A DNA stretch of 64,000 nt, taken from NCBI GenBank assembly GCA_033558025.1, contig JAUCEF010000005.1, forward strand, positions 7,006,001 to 7,070,000. The letters run 5' to 3'. Source of the DNA: Phytophthora sp. 'mugwort' (Eukaryota; Oomycota; Peronosporomycetes; Peronosporales; Peronosporaceae). This document shows, piece by piece, positions 34,866-45,699 of this stretch (position 1 is its first letter; each line of letters opens with the position of its first letter). The translations under genes were made by a program, and so were the position numbers. Under the pieces are notes generated by a model. The model did no database searches, was not told the DNA's origin, and was given only the letters and a program-made list of their open reading frames with translations.

Positions 34866-35775
34866 TCAAGACGATCCTGCCCTCGGTCCTGTCGACGATC
34901 TTCGCGCTCGCGTACACGATCTTCCTGTTCTCGTTTGTAGGGCGCGCATTTCATCAGCCCGTTCTTCTTCGCGGCGACGACGTTCTTCCTCCCGACGCTG
35001 ATACTCTTCTTCTAGCAATAAGCGAGTTTGCTCTCGATCGAATTTGGTTTGCTCCTGCTCGTGCAGATTAGCTGCCTGTGTGATTGCCAACATATCTCCA
35101 TCCCTTTACTAGTTGCACGGATGCGTGGATCAACCAGCGGGCGGGGAGCTAACGGCTAGTCTTTATCTTCAACGGTCGATTCTTCATCGCTATTAAAGAG
35201 AGTTGTAACCTCCTTCGGGATGTCATCACCTTGTGCTTCATCAGCACGATCGGTGATTTCTTCCGCTATTCGAATTGCTCGCGCGACGGTTGGTGGATAT
35301 GAGGATTGCCTGTACCCATATTGGTTTTGTACATCCGCGAGAACTTTTGCGGAGGCTCTCGATAGTGCGCTCGAGACCAGGACAAGCCTCATTGTGAAGG
35401 CGGGCGACTGTCTCCCACTCGTCTCGAGCGATAGGCTTCCACTTTTCGAGCAAATCTAGCAGCACTTTAAGTTCACGGGCCGCGAAATCCGGTGCCTCTA
35501 GTTGCATAGGATGGAACACGTTTCCGCTTCTTCGTTGGAACACTTTTGGAGCCGCCCCCTTCAGTATTTGGCAACGTAGCCGTGCCCGAACCCGTAGCTT
35601 GGTAGGAGGTCGCGACACCGACCTCATCGTACACCAGGTCGATGCATCCTATGTCTCCGTCCTGCAGAGTGCTGAAGTCCTCCATCACCTGGGCGCGGCG
35701 AACTGGAGCGGCTTCAGTTCGAGCGAGAAGAGAGCCATCAGAGCCGCTAGATATCATACGACCCCCACCGTCCAC
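34866..35775 (-). pseudogene. DUF6818-like (Myb/SANT-type) gene relic with charged coiled coil
   Basis: Minus-strand frames follow one another. A Ser/Gly/Lys-rich N-terminus (35473-35775) comes first, then the domain EWETVARLHNEACPGLERTI with ELKVLLDLLEKWKPIARD just before it (35241-35627), then YPPTVARAIRIAEEITDRAD and an acidic end (35156-35392). A separate downstream frame (34866-35093) gives a very charged helix (RREEERRRREEERADEM). The middle part matches the DUF6818 domain that is abundant in oomycetes and resembles Myb/SANT DNA-binding domains. At least two frameshifts separate the pieces. Function is unknown. Confidence 0.65.
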
Positions 35776-37345
35776 TGCTGCTGATGGACGGGTCTCTAGG
35801 TCTTGTGCTTCATCTCTTTAGTCGCCGAGCTCGCTGGGATCTGCCAATCCTCCTCACAACTGGTTCGGTTGCAAGACGGACGAACGACGTGCGTGCCATA
35901 AGTTGCGGAGCCGCGTAGTTTCTGGACTGCCAGACCTGGAGACTCTTGTTGTGTGAAGCGCCTGCCGTTGATTTGGTCTGTCTGTTGCGCAGGGAGCGGA
36001 ACCTCGCAACGCGAGATCTCTAGCGTCTACTTTTGCAGCTGCCACGGGATTGTCTATGGCAGCAAAGTCCGACCAAAAGAGCGAAATAGGTTTTCCGGAG
36101 CAGCCCAATAACTTGACCTTTTTTCAGTCCACCACCGCTTACACCCCCCCCCCCAATTACAACTGCCTCTTCCACTTCCTCCCGTCTTACAAATGATGCG
36201 CGCAGTAGGGCTAAGTGACACGAAAATTCACGCCTATCGAAAAATTGCGGGTCAGCTGAAGAGCGAGAGCTATAGTAAGGATGTAATCACAATAGTTTTT
36301 TGTTATCTCACTAGTCGTTCTCCTGCTACAGGTTCGTGCGGAAGGGCAGGAACGCCTCCTGCATATATACAGTTTAAAATACGCGTCGATCTCGAACAAC
36401 GAGTTGACCTACTCGCACGTCATGCACTTGCTGCACCAGGCGAGCGTGATCGAATCGGTCTTCAGCGGCTCGGGGCCGGTACGACGGCCGCAGCAGCACC
36501 GCAGAACGATACCCGCCATTCCTTCATGATGGTCGTGAACCTTGTCGGTTTGCGGGTTGGCTGCGGCGTTGGCGGCATCAGCGGCAGGACTGTCCACTAT
36601 CAGCAGCGTTGCGGAGTTCTCTTCTCACTCGTGGCGCGTCTCACCGCCGGCTCGCGCCCCAAAGAACAAGAACCTCTTGAGTTTAATATAATAAACATAT
36701 GCTTTGACGCACTTGCTTTGATGCATACAATATCCGTCTAGTGATGTATGTGCCCCGGTTGCATGTGCCAGAGATGCCAGCGCAAAATGCGGCGATCAAC
36801 GCAGTGTGCGACGGCGAATTCGAGCCCAACACTAACATTGACTTTATTTTCAACCGGCCATGTGGCTTAACTACAGGCACGCTCTTTGCTCCGTAAATTT
36901 GAGAGGATACTGGCAAATCCGGAATACTTGAGGAATTGAGTTGCTACCAAATGGGCCCAATTTTGCCTCAGAATTACAGGCAACGGTTGTTAAAATGAAG
37001 CTCGCCCTGTACCTAATTGGTCGTTTGGCCATTTATTAAACCGCTAGGGTTAGGCCATACAGGAGAGGCGTAAACACACTCGCTTGGCAAGCCGAACAAT
37101 GCCTGTGGTTAAAGATCCAAGTGCAAAGCAAGCTGCACCTTGACTCCGACGGGACGCTGTACCCCGCACTTCACGCAGGTACCAAGCACAGGGCTGTTGA
37201 AAATTGTATTGAAGTCTATTGCAAGCACTTTGAAAGAATTGATAATTGGGCATTATAAACAGTTTCCTGCAATAGATTATTGAATCCGGCAAAAACAGAC
37301 ACATATATTATCGATTCAATACGAGTCAATCAACAAACTATCGAC
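35776..37345. other. Unassigned region with an 11-base C-run
   Basis: Short frames only. The C-run is at 36144-36154. A coding-like reading in 36330-36480 (LHIYSLKYASISNNELTYSH) suggests another decayed gene that I cannot name. Confidence 0.4.
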
Positions 37346-39150
37346 CTACCCTTCAGTTTGCGCTTTCAACCGTTCACGCATCGCATTAACCTGTATTTTG
37401 ACATAGAAATTGCAGCATCTCCAGCACATACGGCTGTAGATAGTGCCGCTGCATGCCGAGCGTAATTCAAGCGACACTGAAGAATCGCTCGACCATCGAG
37501 CTGGGCGGGATGGAGCCCAGCAGCTCATACGCTGACTGGCGCTCTTCCAGTCGGCGGCACCTCCGCAACCGCTCCATAAACGGGGCGCTGGCGTCGTTCT
37601 TCTCCTGCTGCGCACCATGCGTTGGTGCAGCAGCAAGGAACGGCCCCAGCGCCACCTTCTCAGCCCGGGTCAAGCGGATCGCTTAAGCACCCGAACGCAG
37701 CCCGACTCGAAGTCGGGCTGTGAACAATGGCTGCTCTTGGGAACCAAAATGTACGCGTTAATAACCAAACATAACCAACACTAATAAAGCACATACGTAC
37801 CAAGATAACGGCAGTACTGCTCCTTAGAAGCGACTAAGCCGTCGAACCATACTCGAACATCAAGTGGGTTGACCTTGCCGCCCTGTAATTCCTTGGATAC
37901 AGACTCGACCTCATTCCGCTAGCCAAGGAGGTCGCGCAGCCGACAATTGGCTGCGGCAGAAGACAGCAGCTCTGCGATCGCTTCGTCCTCGGTGTCAAGG
38001 TACGGAAGAAGCTCAAAATAACGATTAAAAAAAACGATTAGCATCGCGAACGTGAAGCCCCAACGAGTTTGCTGACTGATGATTGGTCGAAGGGTCGTCT
38101 TCAGTCTGCAGCCAAAGTAGTATAAAAAATTACAAATTTGGACAAAACATTCACAGAAATTATAAAATATCATCAATACTTACTGTAATTTTGCGGAAAG
38201 GCTTAAGCTTCGTAGCTTTAGCATCCGCGTCTGCACTAAGTCCAAATCATCTGCATGCTCACACAGTTGTGCGGCTACCGCTCGGTTGAGACGGTAGCTA
38301 GCACAACCCATTAGCGGCACGCCCATGAGCGTAGAAACGTTTTTTTTATGGAGGAGTTGTCTCCGACAAGGAAGAGGCACTGATCCAGACGTTTGTTGTA
38401 GTCCCGCAACAGCCCCTCACTCGTAAAAAATCGGTGCGTTGCGGCCGACAGATCGTCGGACTCCTCGTTGATGAGAGGAGCCATGCAGAGCAGAGGGCAA
38501 CGACGGACACCTCGTACCACGCGAAGACGGCGACGTAGTGGCTCTGAGGCATGGCTCCACCCGTCAAAGATTGAGACCGAAGCGCTCCGGCATTTCTGCC
38601 GCGATTGACGTTCGACGGCGCGTGTCACCAGCTCCAGCACACGCCGCATTATCTGCACAGAGATAGGCTTGAGATTAGACTACCTGACATCGTATCGCGA
38701 ATCGTGAAGGGATGTTAGTCAGTCAGTCAGAAAGAACATGTAAATACTGACTGAGAGCTTACGCCGAGCGAGCTTGTTCTCGCAGAAAGAGAGAGGTAGG
38801 TTGCACTTGATCAGCAACTCCAGCCAGCCGATATGTCTTCTGGGCGGAGTGGCGGACGTAGTGAAAACAACAGGTCGGTCTCGCCAGGCGTTGCCGCCAA
38901 CATTTACTCGGCAAACGCGGGGTGCTCACGCCTGATATGCTGCATTAGATTGGGGTGTACCCCGTCCCGGTGGCGCTTCCGGACCGCGCCGCACGATCAG
39001 CGAAGGTACTCGAGGATGTCCTCGACGTAGTGATCGCGGCACGGCCGGAAGAAAAAGTTCGCCATCTGCGTGTTGGTGAAGGTGGTGGGGCGGGGTTGGC
39101 GGAGAGGGGCGAGCATCTTCAAGGCTGGTGTTGGTCTTCAGGTAAGTTCA
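37346..39150 (-). pseudogene. hAT transposase relic, near full length
   Basis: Minus-strand pieces are in the right order. A BED-finger-like start (MANFFFRPCRDHYVEDI, about 39070) is followed by HPNLMQHIRREHP (about 38950), the catalytic-core region with FDGWSHASEP (about 38560) and RLDQCLFLVGDN (about 38380), then TLMGVPLMGCASYRLN (about 38320). The helical FFNRYFELLPYLDTEDEA (about 38000) comes next, then VRVWFDGLV (about 37850), and the C-terminal dimerisation box SSMVERFFSVA (about 37480) followed by a frameshifted FYVKIQVNAM end. Frameshifts and stops are numerous, so it is dead. The 37919-38176 and 38311-38658 frames are the longest pieces. No convincing terminal repeats were found. Confidence 0.75.
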
Positions 39151-39159
39151 GAAATTAAA

Positions 39160-41619
39160 CTAAACGCAGAAACTTGGTCCTTGAGTTCTAGCAAACCAAC
39201 CATCTCTAAGACTGGCTCACATTAGCTCCAATACAGTTTTAGGTCATTTTCGTGTAGCCAATAGATAACTGTTAGCTATCAGATACGGTTGAAACATAAA
39301 TTATTGGCCCAATTTAATGCAATTATTGCTGCACCAATTTGTTTTTACCAGCCCTGACCAAGTAGCGTGAAGTCTACGGCGGCGCTGGTTAATGCCAGTT
39401 TCTCAATGAGACCAACGAAAAAGTGGCTCCGGCTCGAAACCTGCGTAAGAACGTGCGGAGTAGCGCCTTGTCAAGGATATCGGCGGTAAGGCTACATCGA
39501 TCTGCATATTGCATCGTACCGAGCAGAACGTTTTTGTAATGTAATATAATTTACCTGTTCATGATTTAAGTGCTTCGGCCAATAGACGGTCAGGATTGTG
39601 TATCTACCATGGTATCAGCCATTCAGAACGAATAATTTCAGCAATACTATTTTATCAAGCAATCGTTAAACAGAAGGTTGATATAAGCTTAGTACTGACA
39701 GATAGGAATTTTCAGGGCGTCACGGATACTTTAATCATACGATATGTAGTTCACGGGATTGTTCCCACTTACCCACGCTTCAATCGCCAGGGCACTACGA
39801 CTCGGTAGCGTCGGACAGTGAGCCCGCATTGACAATGCGGCATTGTTACTGTAGCCCAGCATCGCCTGGACAAACTGAAGCACATCGTGTCACGTCCTTC
39901 TTCAGCGGATACGTATCTCCTAAAACTTGTATGGGTGGAGGCCGTCAGCGGCACGAATCAGTCGTGACTTCGATTTCACGAGCGAGGGTTTGTGCCGGGC
40001 TTCGTGGCGAAGGGCATGCTCGACTGGATGAACGCCCAGCTCTACCCATTGCACCACTTCCGCTGATAGGCAGCGCGCCTGTGCGTACGCTCGCTTACTC
40101 AAAAGACGAGCTTCCGCCCCTGGACCCGGTCTCTGGGGCCGCCACGTCGAGCTTCGTCATCGCTCCGCAACTTCGACGTGGGCAATGACAACGCTAGGAC
40201 GATGGGACAATGTTGCAGTTGGTGGCGGCGTCCGAGCAATGCCTCGAAAATTATAAGCTCTCCACAATGACTGCAGCGTCCCTGTTGCCGTGCGTTTTGG
40301 CTGCGATCCCGCGTGCTCCAAACATCGCGATTTCCAACGCGAAAGCTTGGCGCCCGTCCGCGTCAAACAAATGCCGGCCAATCTTGTTCACTTGATGCAG
40401 TGATTTGACCGCCCTGTACGCTCGCACATTGAGCTTCTGGTTAAACAGCTCTCAAGGCCGGGACCGAATTCGCGCAGCGTCGGCACTCCCCACCACGTGA
40501 CTGGTGGTAATGGCTTCCGAATGGGGAGCCATCGAGTCATGGGTGTTTTCGGGCTCCGCTTCGAGCCTTAGTGCTCGGTGGCCGTGGTAATGCGCGTGTC
40601 TTCACTTTTACAGTGACGCCTCAGCGCATGTGTCTCGGCTCACGTGCGCCAAAGTTATCTACATACACTGTTGTACTGTACTAGAATTCGACGAGCAAAC
40701 ACGCTTCATTTTGATGGGCAGCACAATCGCGCGTAAACGGACCGGGATGCGCTACAAAGCTCTCAGGAACGAAGCACAGCAGCAGGAGACTCAGACCCTG
40801 GTAAGTCGCGCGTGACGGCAAATGCTGTGAGTCCGCAGAGCATCAGAAAGCATCCCTCAGTCTCCGTATATATGGGGTGCCCGGCTCTGGGTGATCTTTC
40901 CTTTCGCATCATCTTTTGTGCATTCATGCCGGTGTCGGGAGATTTAGCTACATGGATACTGTACCGCAGTACATGTATAACGAACCCTCGCGTCCTATAA
41001 GTAAACCGGCATATGTATAGCTCACTGCGAGCTCATGTTCCCAGCAGCAACCACAACGACTCTAGGGGTCGAAGCGAGACGTTGTAATTCGATGCGTGTG
41101 GCCGTCCATGATCGAGATGGCAGCGAAATGGACTTCAACGACAGGGTTCACATCTAGGTGTCCTGAACCAAATCGTCCACGAGGAATAATACATACACCA
41201 CCACCGCCGAGCGGAAGGAAACGTCCCCCCAATGAAAAGCAACAGGTCGCTAGTGGCTGTGTGGCGACTCGCCACGCAGCTTCATCACGGCAGTTGTGTA
41301 GCTTGAACCGAGCAGCCAAATTTTAATCTAGGCCTCGGGACTGCCAATCCCGAGCTGCCGACGCGACCGCGGCAACCAATGACCGCTGCCCGATCTCCAC
41401 ATCTTGAACTGGTTGCACTCGAAGCCGCGTACGCTCGCAGATTGAGCCTTCTGCACGCCTTGCTATGCTGGGTCCTGTCGATGCGCCGGGCACTGCGATG
41501 GAGAGGTCGTAGACCTGGAAGTCGGGGCTTCGAACAAATCGCATCGCTCTCGATCGCTCACACTGCAATTTACTGCGCACTGCAAACGAACTACTTCAGC
41601 AAAACCGCGGTCGTTCCAG
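39160..41619. other. Unassigned region up to permease 2
   Basis: About 2.4 kb with no recognised gene. Frames at 39829-40188 (plus) and 40157-40381 (minus) have mixed composition and no family marks. The last few hundred bases should contain the promoter of permease 2. Confidence 0.4.
41334..41354. repeat. 7-bp inverted repeat (hairpin) upstream of permease 2
   Basis: CTCGGGA and TCCCGAG are separated by 7 nt, 266 bp before the ATG. It could be a palindromic protein-binding site. Confidence 0.5.
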
Positions 41620-43074
41620 ATGAACCGCATCTCGAACTTGAGCATCAACAGCCCCGCCGTCGAGCGCGAGGGTACCAACCGCTACGCCAAGGTCCCGCAC
41701 TTGTGGGCTTTGGGCGTGGGCACCGTCATCAGCGGTAACTTTTACGGCTGGCAGTCGTCACTGGTCGCCGGTTTTGACGGTCTCCTCATCTTGCTTACCA
41801 TCGTCACGGTGCAATACGTGCTGTTATCCTTCTCAATTGCTGAGCTTTCGGCCACGGTGCCGCACGGTGGCGGTCCGTACGTGTTCGCGCTGCACGGAAT
41901 CGGCAAGACGGCCGCTTTCTTCGCTGGTATCGCTGAATGCCTCAAGGTTGTTGTGACGACGGCCGTTGCTGCGACCGGCATCGCCTCGTACTTTGCGGAG
42001 CTCATTGGCGTTGGTGATGAATACGGCCCGATCTGGTGGGTCGCCTGCTACATCATCTTCGTGACGCTTAACATTGTCGGTGTCGAGATGACTTTCCGTG
42101 TACAGGTGTTCGTGACGGTTGTCTCGGTGATCTTGCTGGCCGTGTTCTACATCGGTGCAGCCACTGTGATCGACTATCAAAAGTGGGTTGTCGACCGAGA
42201 CTGGAACTACAATGGTTGGGACGGCATTCTGGAAGGTGCTTCGTTCACGCTATGGTTCTACTTGGGTATTGAAGAGCTGCCTCTGGCTATCGAAGAAACG
42301 ATTGAGCCCACCAAGAACATGCCGCGTGGCCTCATTGTGTCGATGATATCGCTCATTGTCATTTCGTTTTGCACGGTCATCTTCAGCTCCATGATCAGCC
42401 CCGGCGCCGACGAGATGTACGTCAACATGTCGCCGCTCCTCACGGGTTATCAGACGATTTTCGGTGACAACAGCACCACCACCGGCTTCTCGTGGCTCCT
42501 TCTCATTGGTTTGATCTCGAGTTTCCACTCGTTCGTTTTCTGTATGGGCAAATTGCTATACGCGATCGCCTGCGATGGATACCTGCCGCAGATGCTGACA
42601 AAACTGCACCCGACACGAGGCACGACTCACGTTGCGCTGATTGCGGGAAGCATCATTGCCCTTGTGCTGGTGATTGTGCTTCATTACGCTATCGGTGACG
42701 CTCGTCTTGGCTCGGTGATGATCAACCTCTCGCTTATTGGTGCCATCGTGTCATATATGTTCCAGCTTACAGCCTTCATCCTGCTGCGCATCCGGGAACC
42801 CGAGCGTCCGCGCCCGTACAAGAGCCCGTTCGGCATCCCTGGAGCTGTGATTTGTATCATCCTCAGCCTCTTTTCGCTAGTGTCAATCATCTATAGCGGC
42901 ACTTCCAGTTACGTCTTCCTGGCGTCTGTACTCGTCGCTATCGGATACTTTGCTATTGGCGCCACGTACTTTGTGTATCGCGTCAAGCCACGTCTGGAGG
43001 TAGGCAACGGCCCCGTGTCGGCCAAGGAGTTTAGGGAAAACCTCATGAGCTCGCGCGTGTCCGGCAAAGTGTAA
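41620..43074 (+). CDS. APC-superfamily permease, ethanolamine-permease family (paralogue 2)
   Basis: A second intact transporter of 484 residues with about 12 membrane segments. It shares the blocks seen in paralogue 1: HLWALGVGTVISGNFYGW, AELSATVPHGGGPYVFALHG, LWFYLGIEELPLAIEETIEP and RPYKSPFGIPGA. By eye about seven in ten residues are identical across the core, so the two arose by duplication. The N-terminus differs (MNRISNLSINSPAVEREG) and is a few residues longer; the first ATG is used. It is intronless. It lies 8.3 kb beyond glutamate decarboxylase in the same orientation, the gap being filled with transposon relics. The substrate is not determined; ethanolamine, amino acids or GABA are possible. 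Confidence 0.9.
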   Translation: MNRISNLSINSPAVEREGTNRYAKVPHLWALGVGTVISGNFYGWQSSLVAGFDGLLILLTIVTVQYVLLSFSIAELSATVPHGGGPYVFALHGIGKTAAFFAGIAECLKVVVTTAVAATGIASYFAELIGVGDEYGPIWWVACYIIFVTLNIVGVEMTFRVQVFVTVVSVILLAVFYIGAATVIDYQKWVVDRDWNYNGWDGILEGASFTLWFYLGIEELPLAIEETIEPTKNMPRGLIVSMISLIVISFCTVIFSSMISPGADEMYVNMSPLLTGYQTIFGDNSTTTGFSWLLLIGLISSFHSFVFCMGKLLYAIACDGYLPQMLTKLHPTRGTTHVALIAGSIIALVLVIVLHYAIGDARLGSVMINLSLIGAIVSYMFQLTAFILLRIREPERPRPYKSPFGIPGAVICIILSLFSLVSIIYSGTSSYVFLASVLVAIGYFAIGATYFVYRVKPRLEVGNGPVSAKEFRENLMSSRVSGKV

Positions 43075-43545
43075 GCGTGTGTGTAGGAGCCGGATGACAA
43101 GAGCCGCAAGCACAGACAGCAACTAAGCTGAACTGCACGTCGTAGAACGAATTTGCCTTCTTAGTAGCGTGGGTCGTACTGTATATCAGGGACTTTGTTC
43201 TTAATAATTGCAGCGACTAGTATGTTTCACTATTCGATATGGTGGCATTAGCACTTTTGGCGAATTAGACCTAAGAAACTGCGTTTTCGTTAGAGGGGCT
43301 AGGTGTCCAGGACTGAGTTGTGTTCAAATCTTACAAGTTAGGCTTAATATTAGCAGGAATAAAAAATCTGACCAGTCAGGACACCTGATTTTACAGCTCG
43401 ATATCAGACATTTATTCGGACTGAAAAACTGGTCTTAATGAACCCAATGTCGGCGCTCGCTCGGCATTCAGAGATTTCGTCAGTAGAAAGATTTTAAGAA
43501 GACATATTCAGCCGACATTCGTTGGAGAGGCATCGTACTAATATG
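43075..43545. other. Region after permease 2
   Basis: Holds the 3' UTR of permease 2 and short frames. Imperfect inverted words AGGTGTCCAGGACTG (near 43300) and CAGTCAGGACACCT (near 43373) bracket about 90 bp and may be a tiny MITE remnant. Confidence 0.35.
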
Positions 43546-43549
43546 CATC

Positions 43550-44530
43550 TAATCGATCGATGTGACTACTGTAGCTAGTGTTCTAGGCTTCTCTGAACAC
43601 AGCATAAACAGGTGGTACAAGATATTTCGCACTACGGGTAACATTTCAAAGTATGGCCCGCGCGCGAAGATGTCAAGGTGGCCGCGCGATGTGTGCGCAT
43701 TTGTAAGAGTATGTTAAAACGCACCCGTTTTTTATTCGAAGAACTACACCACGAGCTACGGTTGCGCTACAAGGACACCATATGCATCTCCAACTCTACA
43801 ATATGCCGAGCGCTACGTTTCGGTCCCAGACTTACTCGGAAAGTTCTCACCAAGCGTGTAAGGGAGAGCATGCCACGCGAAAGATGTGAGTACGTTGGAT
43901 GCCTTGCCCCTTTTGCAGTGTGGTCCCGACCAACTCGTCTACGTTGACGAGACTTCAAAAGATGGAATGTAAGCTATAATATGTTGATGTTGTTAATGCA
44001 AGGCTAAGTTTTAATGCTGCATCATAGATTTGTGCTGCGTCGATATGGATGATCAACAAGAAATACGCCTGCCCACATTAATATCCCGCTTAGAAGAGGC
44101 AAATGGATCTTATTCTGGCTCCGATGGACGTTCATGCTTTTTTACTCATGGGGCGACGTAGAGGGGACCTTTACCTGTGCTAATTTCCATGAATTCTTCA
44201 AAACGAAGATCCTACCCTTCCTCAAGCCGTGGTCGTTACCGCGATTCATCATTGTAGAACGCCAAGATCCGCATATAAAAGAAATTCCCAGGAAATGATT
44301 CATGAAAATGGTGCATTGTAATTTTTTCTACCACCGTATTCGGCCGATCTCAATCCAATTGAGGTCGGGTTCTCACATCCTTAAGCGCTGGCTCCAGCGC
44401 CACACCAACATGGTGTTCCGCGAAGACCACTCGCGGTGATACAAGGTGTCATGTATGCGTGCACTCGCCAGGAGGAGGAGGCAGGGGAGCATTTGTATAG
44501 TCATTGTGGATACAAGCTAGACGGTTTGCC
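43550..44530 (+). pseudogene. DDE_3 (IS630/Tc1-like) transposase relic A
   Basis: The start VASVLGFSEHSINRWYKIF is a helix-turn-helix like those of IS630/Tc1 transposases. Later pieces are QLVYVDETSKDG (first catalytic Asp, about 43935) and FLPPYSADLNPIEVGFSH (about 44325), the hallmark end with the final Glu. The second Asp region is decayed. A frameshift breaks the frame straight after that motif, and others occur before. The minus-strand element near 58.3-59.3 kb belongs to the same broad family but differs in detail. Confidence 0.7.
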
Positions 44531-44797
44531 AATTAAAGAAATGTAGCTACAAAGTATTATCCTCTTCATGTGCTGTTCATGGCTTAGCCATTATACGATC
44601 TGTGTCTTCCATATCGATTGCTGGTGCCGGGGATGTTAATAGTTCGGAATGGAGAGCGCAAGTTGTAGCTGGGGAGGCTTAGGGCGGCTCGGAGGTCGAT
44701 CACATATACCTGGCATTGCGACTCGAATATCTTGGATCTTTACACGCATGAGGTGGTTCTCTGCGCTCACTAGTTGTTGCACCTCCCATTGCGCTTG

Positions 44798-45458
44798 TTA
44801 CGTATCTGCCTGTTGGGAGTCCATGCGTTGTAACTGTCGGAAAGTAGTGTTGCCAGGCACAACCACTGGGGATCCCTCGGAAAGCCTTGCATGAGTGACA
44901 TCCATGTAGTTCTGCGTTGCAGGTCCTCTGCTTTCTCGCGCAGGAGTCAGCCACGCGTGGTATTTGCTGTTGAACGCGCGCGGCCGTCGCTCTTCGAAGA
45001 TATGTTGTTTTTTAGCCGGATTCGGCGCGTAGGTGAAGACCTCTAGCATGAGGCCAGCTGCCCTCTACTTTGAGCTTGCCTTGTGCGTGCGGTTTCCAGC
45101 TGAACTTGTATGACACTGTTACCGCTGGGCAACGCTTGGTAGTCTTTTGATATGCGTTGTTGGTCGGATTGTAGTAGATGACGTACTCGGAGCTCCGCTG
45201 GACTGGTAGCTTGCTGTCAAAGTGCACCTCGACCTTTGCGCACAGGACACGATAACCATTCTCTACCTTAAACACACACGATGGTGACGGAGGCACCTTG
45301 TTTCGACCTGAGCCGTACCCTTGACCATTCTTCATGAACAAGCCGCAAGTAACAATAGCAGGGAGAGGAATTGCTTCCTGCATGGCGAAATTAGGATTAA
45401 TCGCTTGTGGCGTACTGGAAAGGCCGTACCTCCGAGCTGTCGTACCGCTCTGCGTCAC
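44798..45458 (-). pseudogene. Unrecognised gene relic (two overlapping frames)
   Basis: A 148-aa frame (45012-45458) and an 83-aa frame (44798-45049) overlap, and a single frameshift near 45050 joins them. The first looks globular: CVFKVENGYRVLCAKVEVHF, then SSEYVIYYNPTNNAYQKTTK and TVSYKFSWKPHAQGK, alternating strands and turns. The second continues LEVFTYAPNPAKKQHIFEE. Composition is like real coding sequence. It is flanked by transposon relics. I do not recognise the family. Confidence 0.45.
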
Positions 45459-45680
45459 TAGATGCTGTCTCTTCCGCTAAACGAACTGCTGGTAACGCTG
45501 CCGCCACATATTTCCGCTGGTGATCATGCTAGCCGCCATCGCAGGTGAAACCCGTGTTGTGCTGCTGCTACCTCAACACGTGGATGTAGTTGCTCTTCTG
45601 TCGCCTTTACCACTGTCCGTCGTGCCGAACTGCTACCTGATCTGCTACCACACTACCACAAAATCGAAGCTCCAAATCTA

Positions 45681-45690
45681 CCCCCCCCCC
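45681..45690. repeat. 10-base C homopolymer
   Basis: Ten consecutive C residues in unassigned DNA. Confidence 0.85.
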
Positions 45691-45699
45691 GTGTCCTTA

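Noticed and set aside
36193..36741. Plus-strand 182-aa frame
   Set aside because: Mixed composition without a domain; a better coding-like reading exists in another frame for only part of it.
36951..39320. Similar words GGGCCCAATTTTGC and TGGCCCAATTTAATGC flanking the minus-strand hAT relic
   Set aside because: They are in direct orientation, imperfect and not adjacent to credible element ends, so they are not reported as repeats or target duplications.
43300..43345. tRNA-like GTTCAAATC word on the plus strand
   Set aside because: No T-stem or cloverleaf could be built around it.
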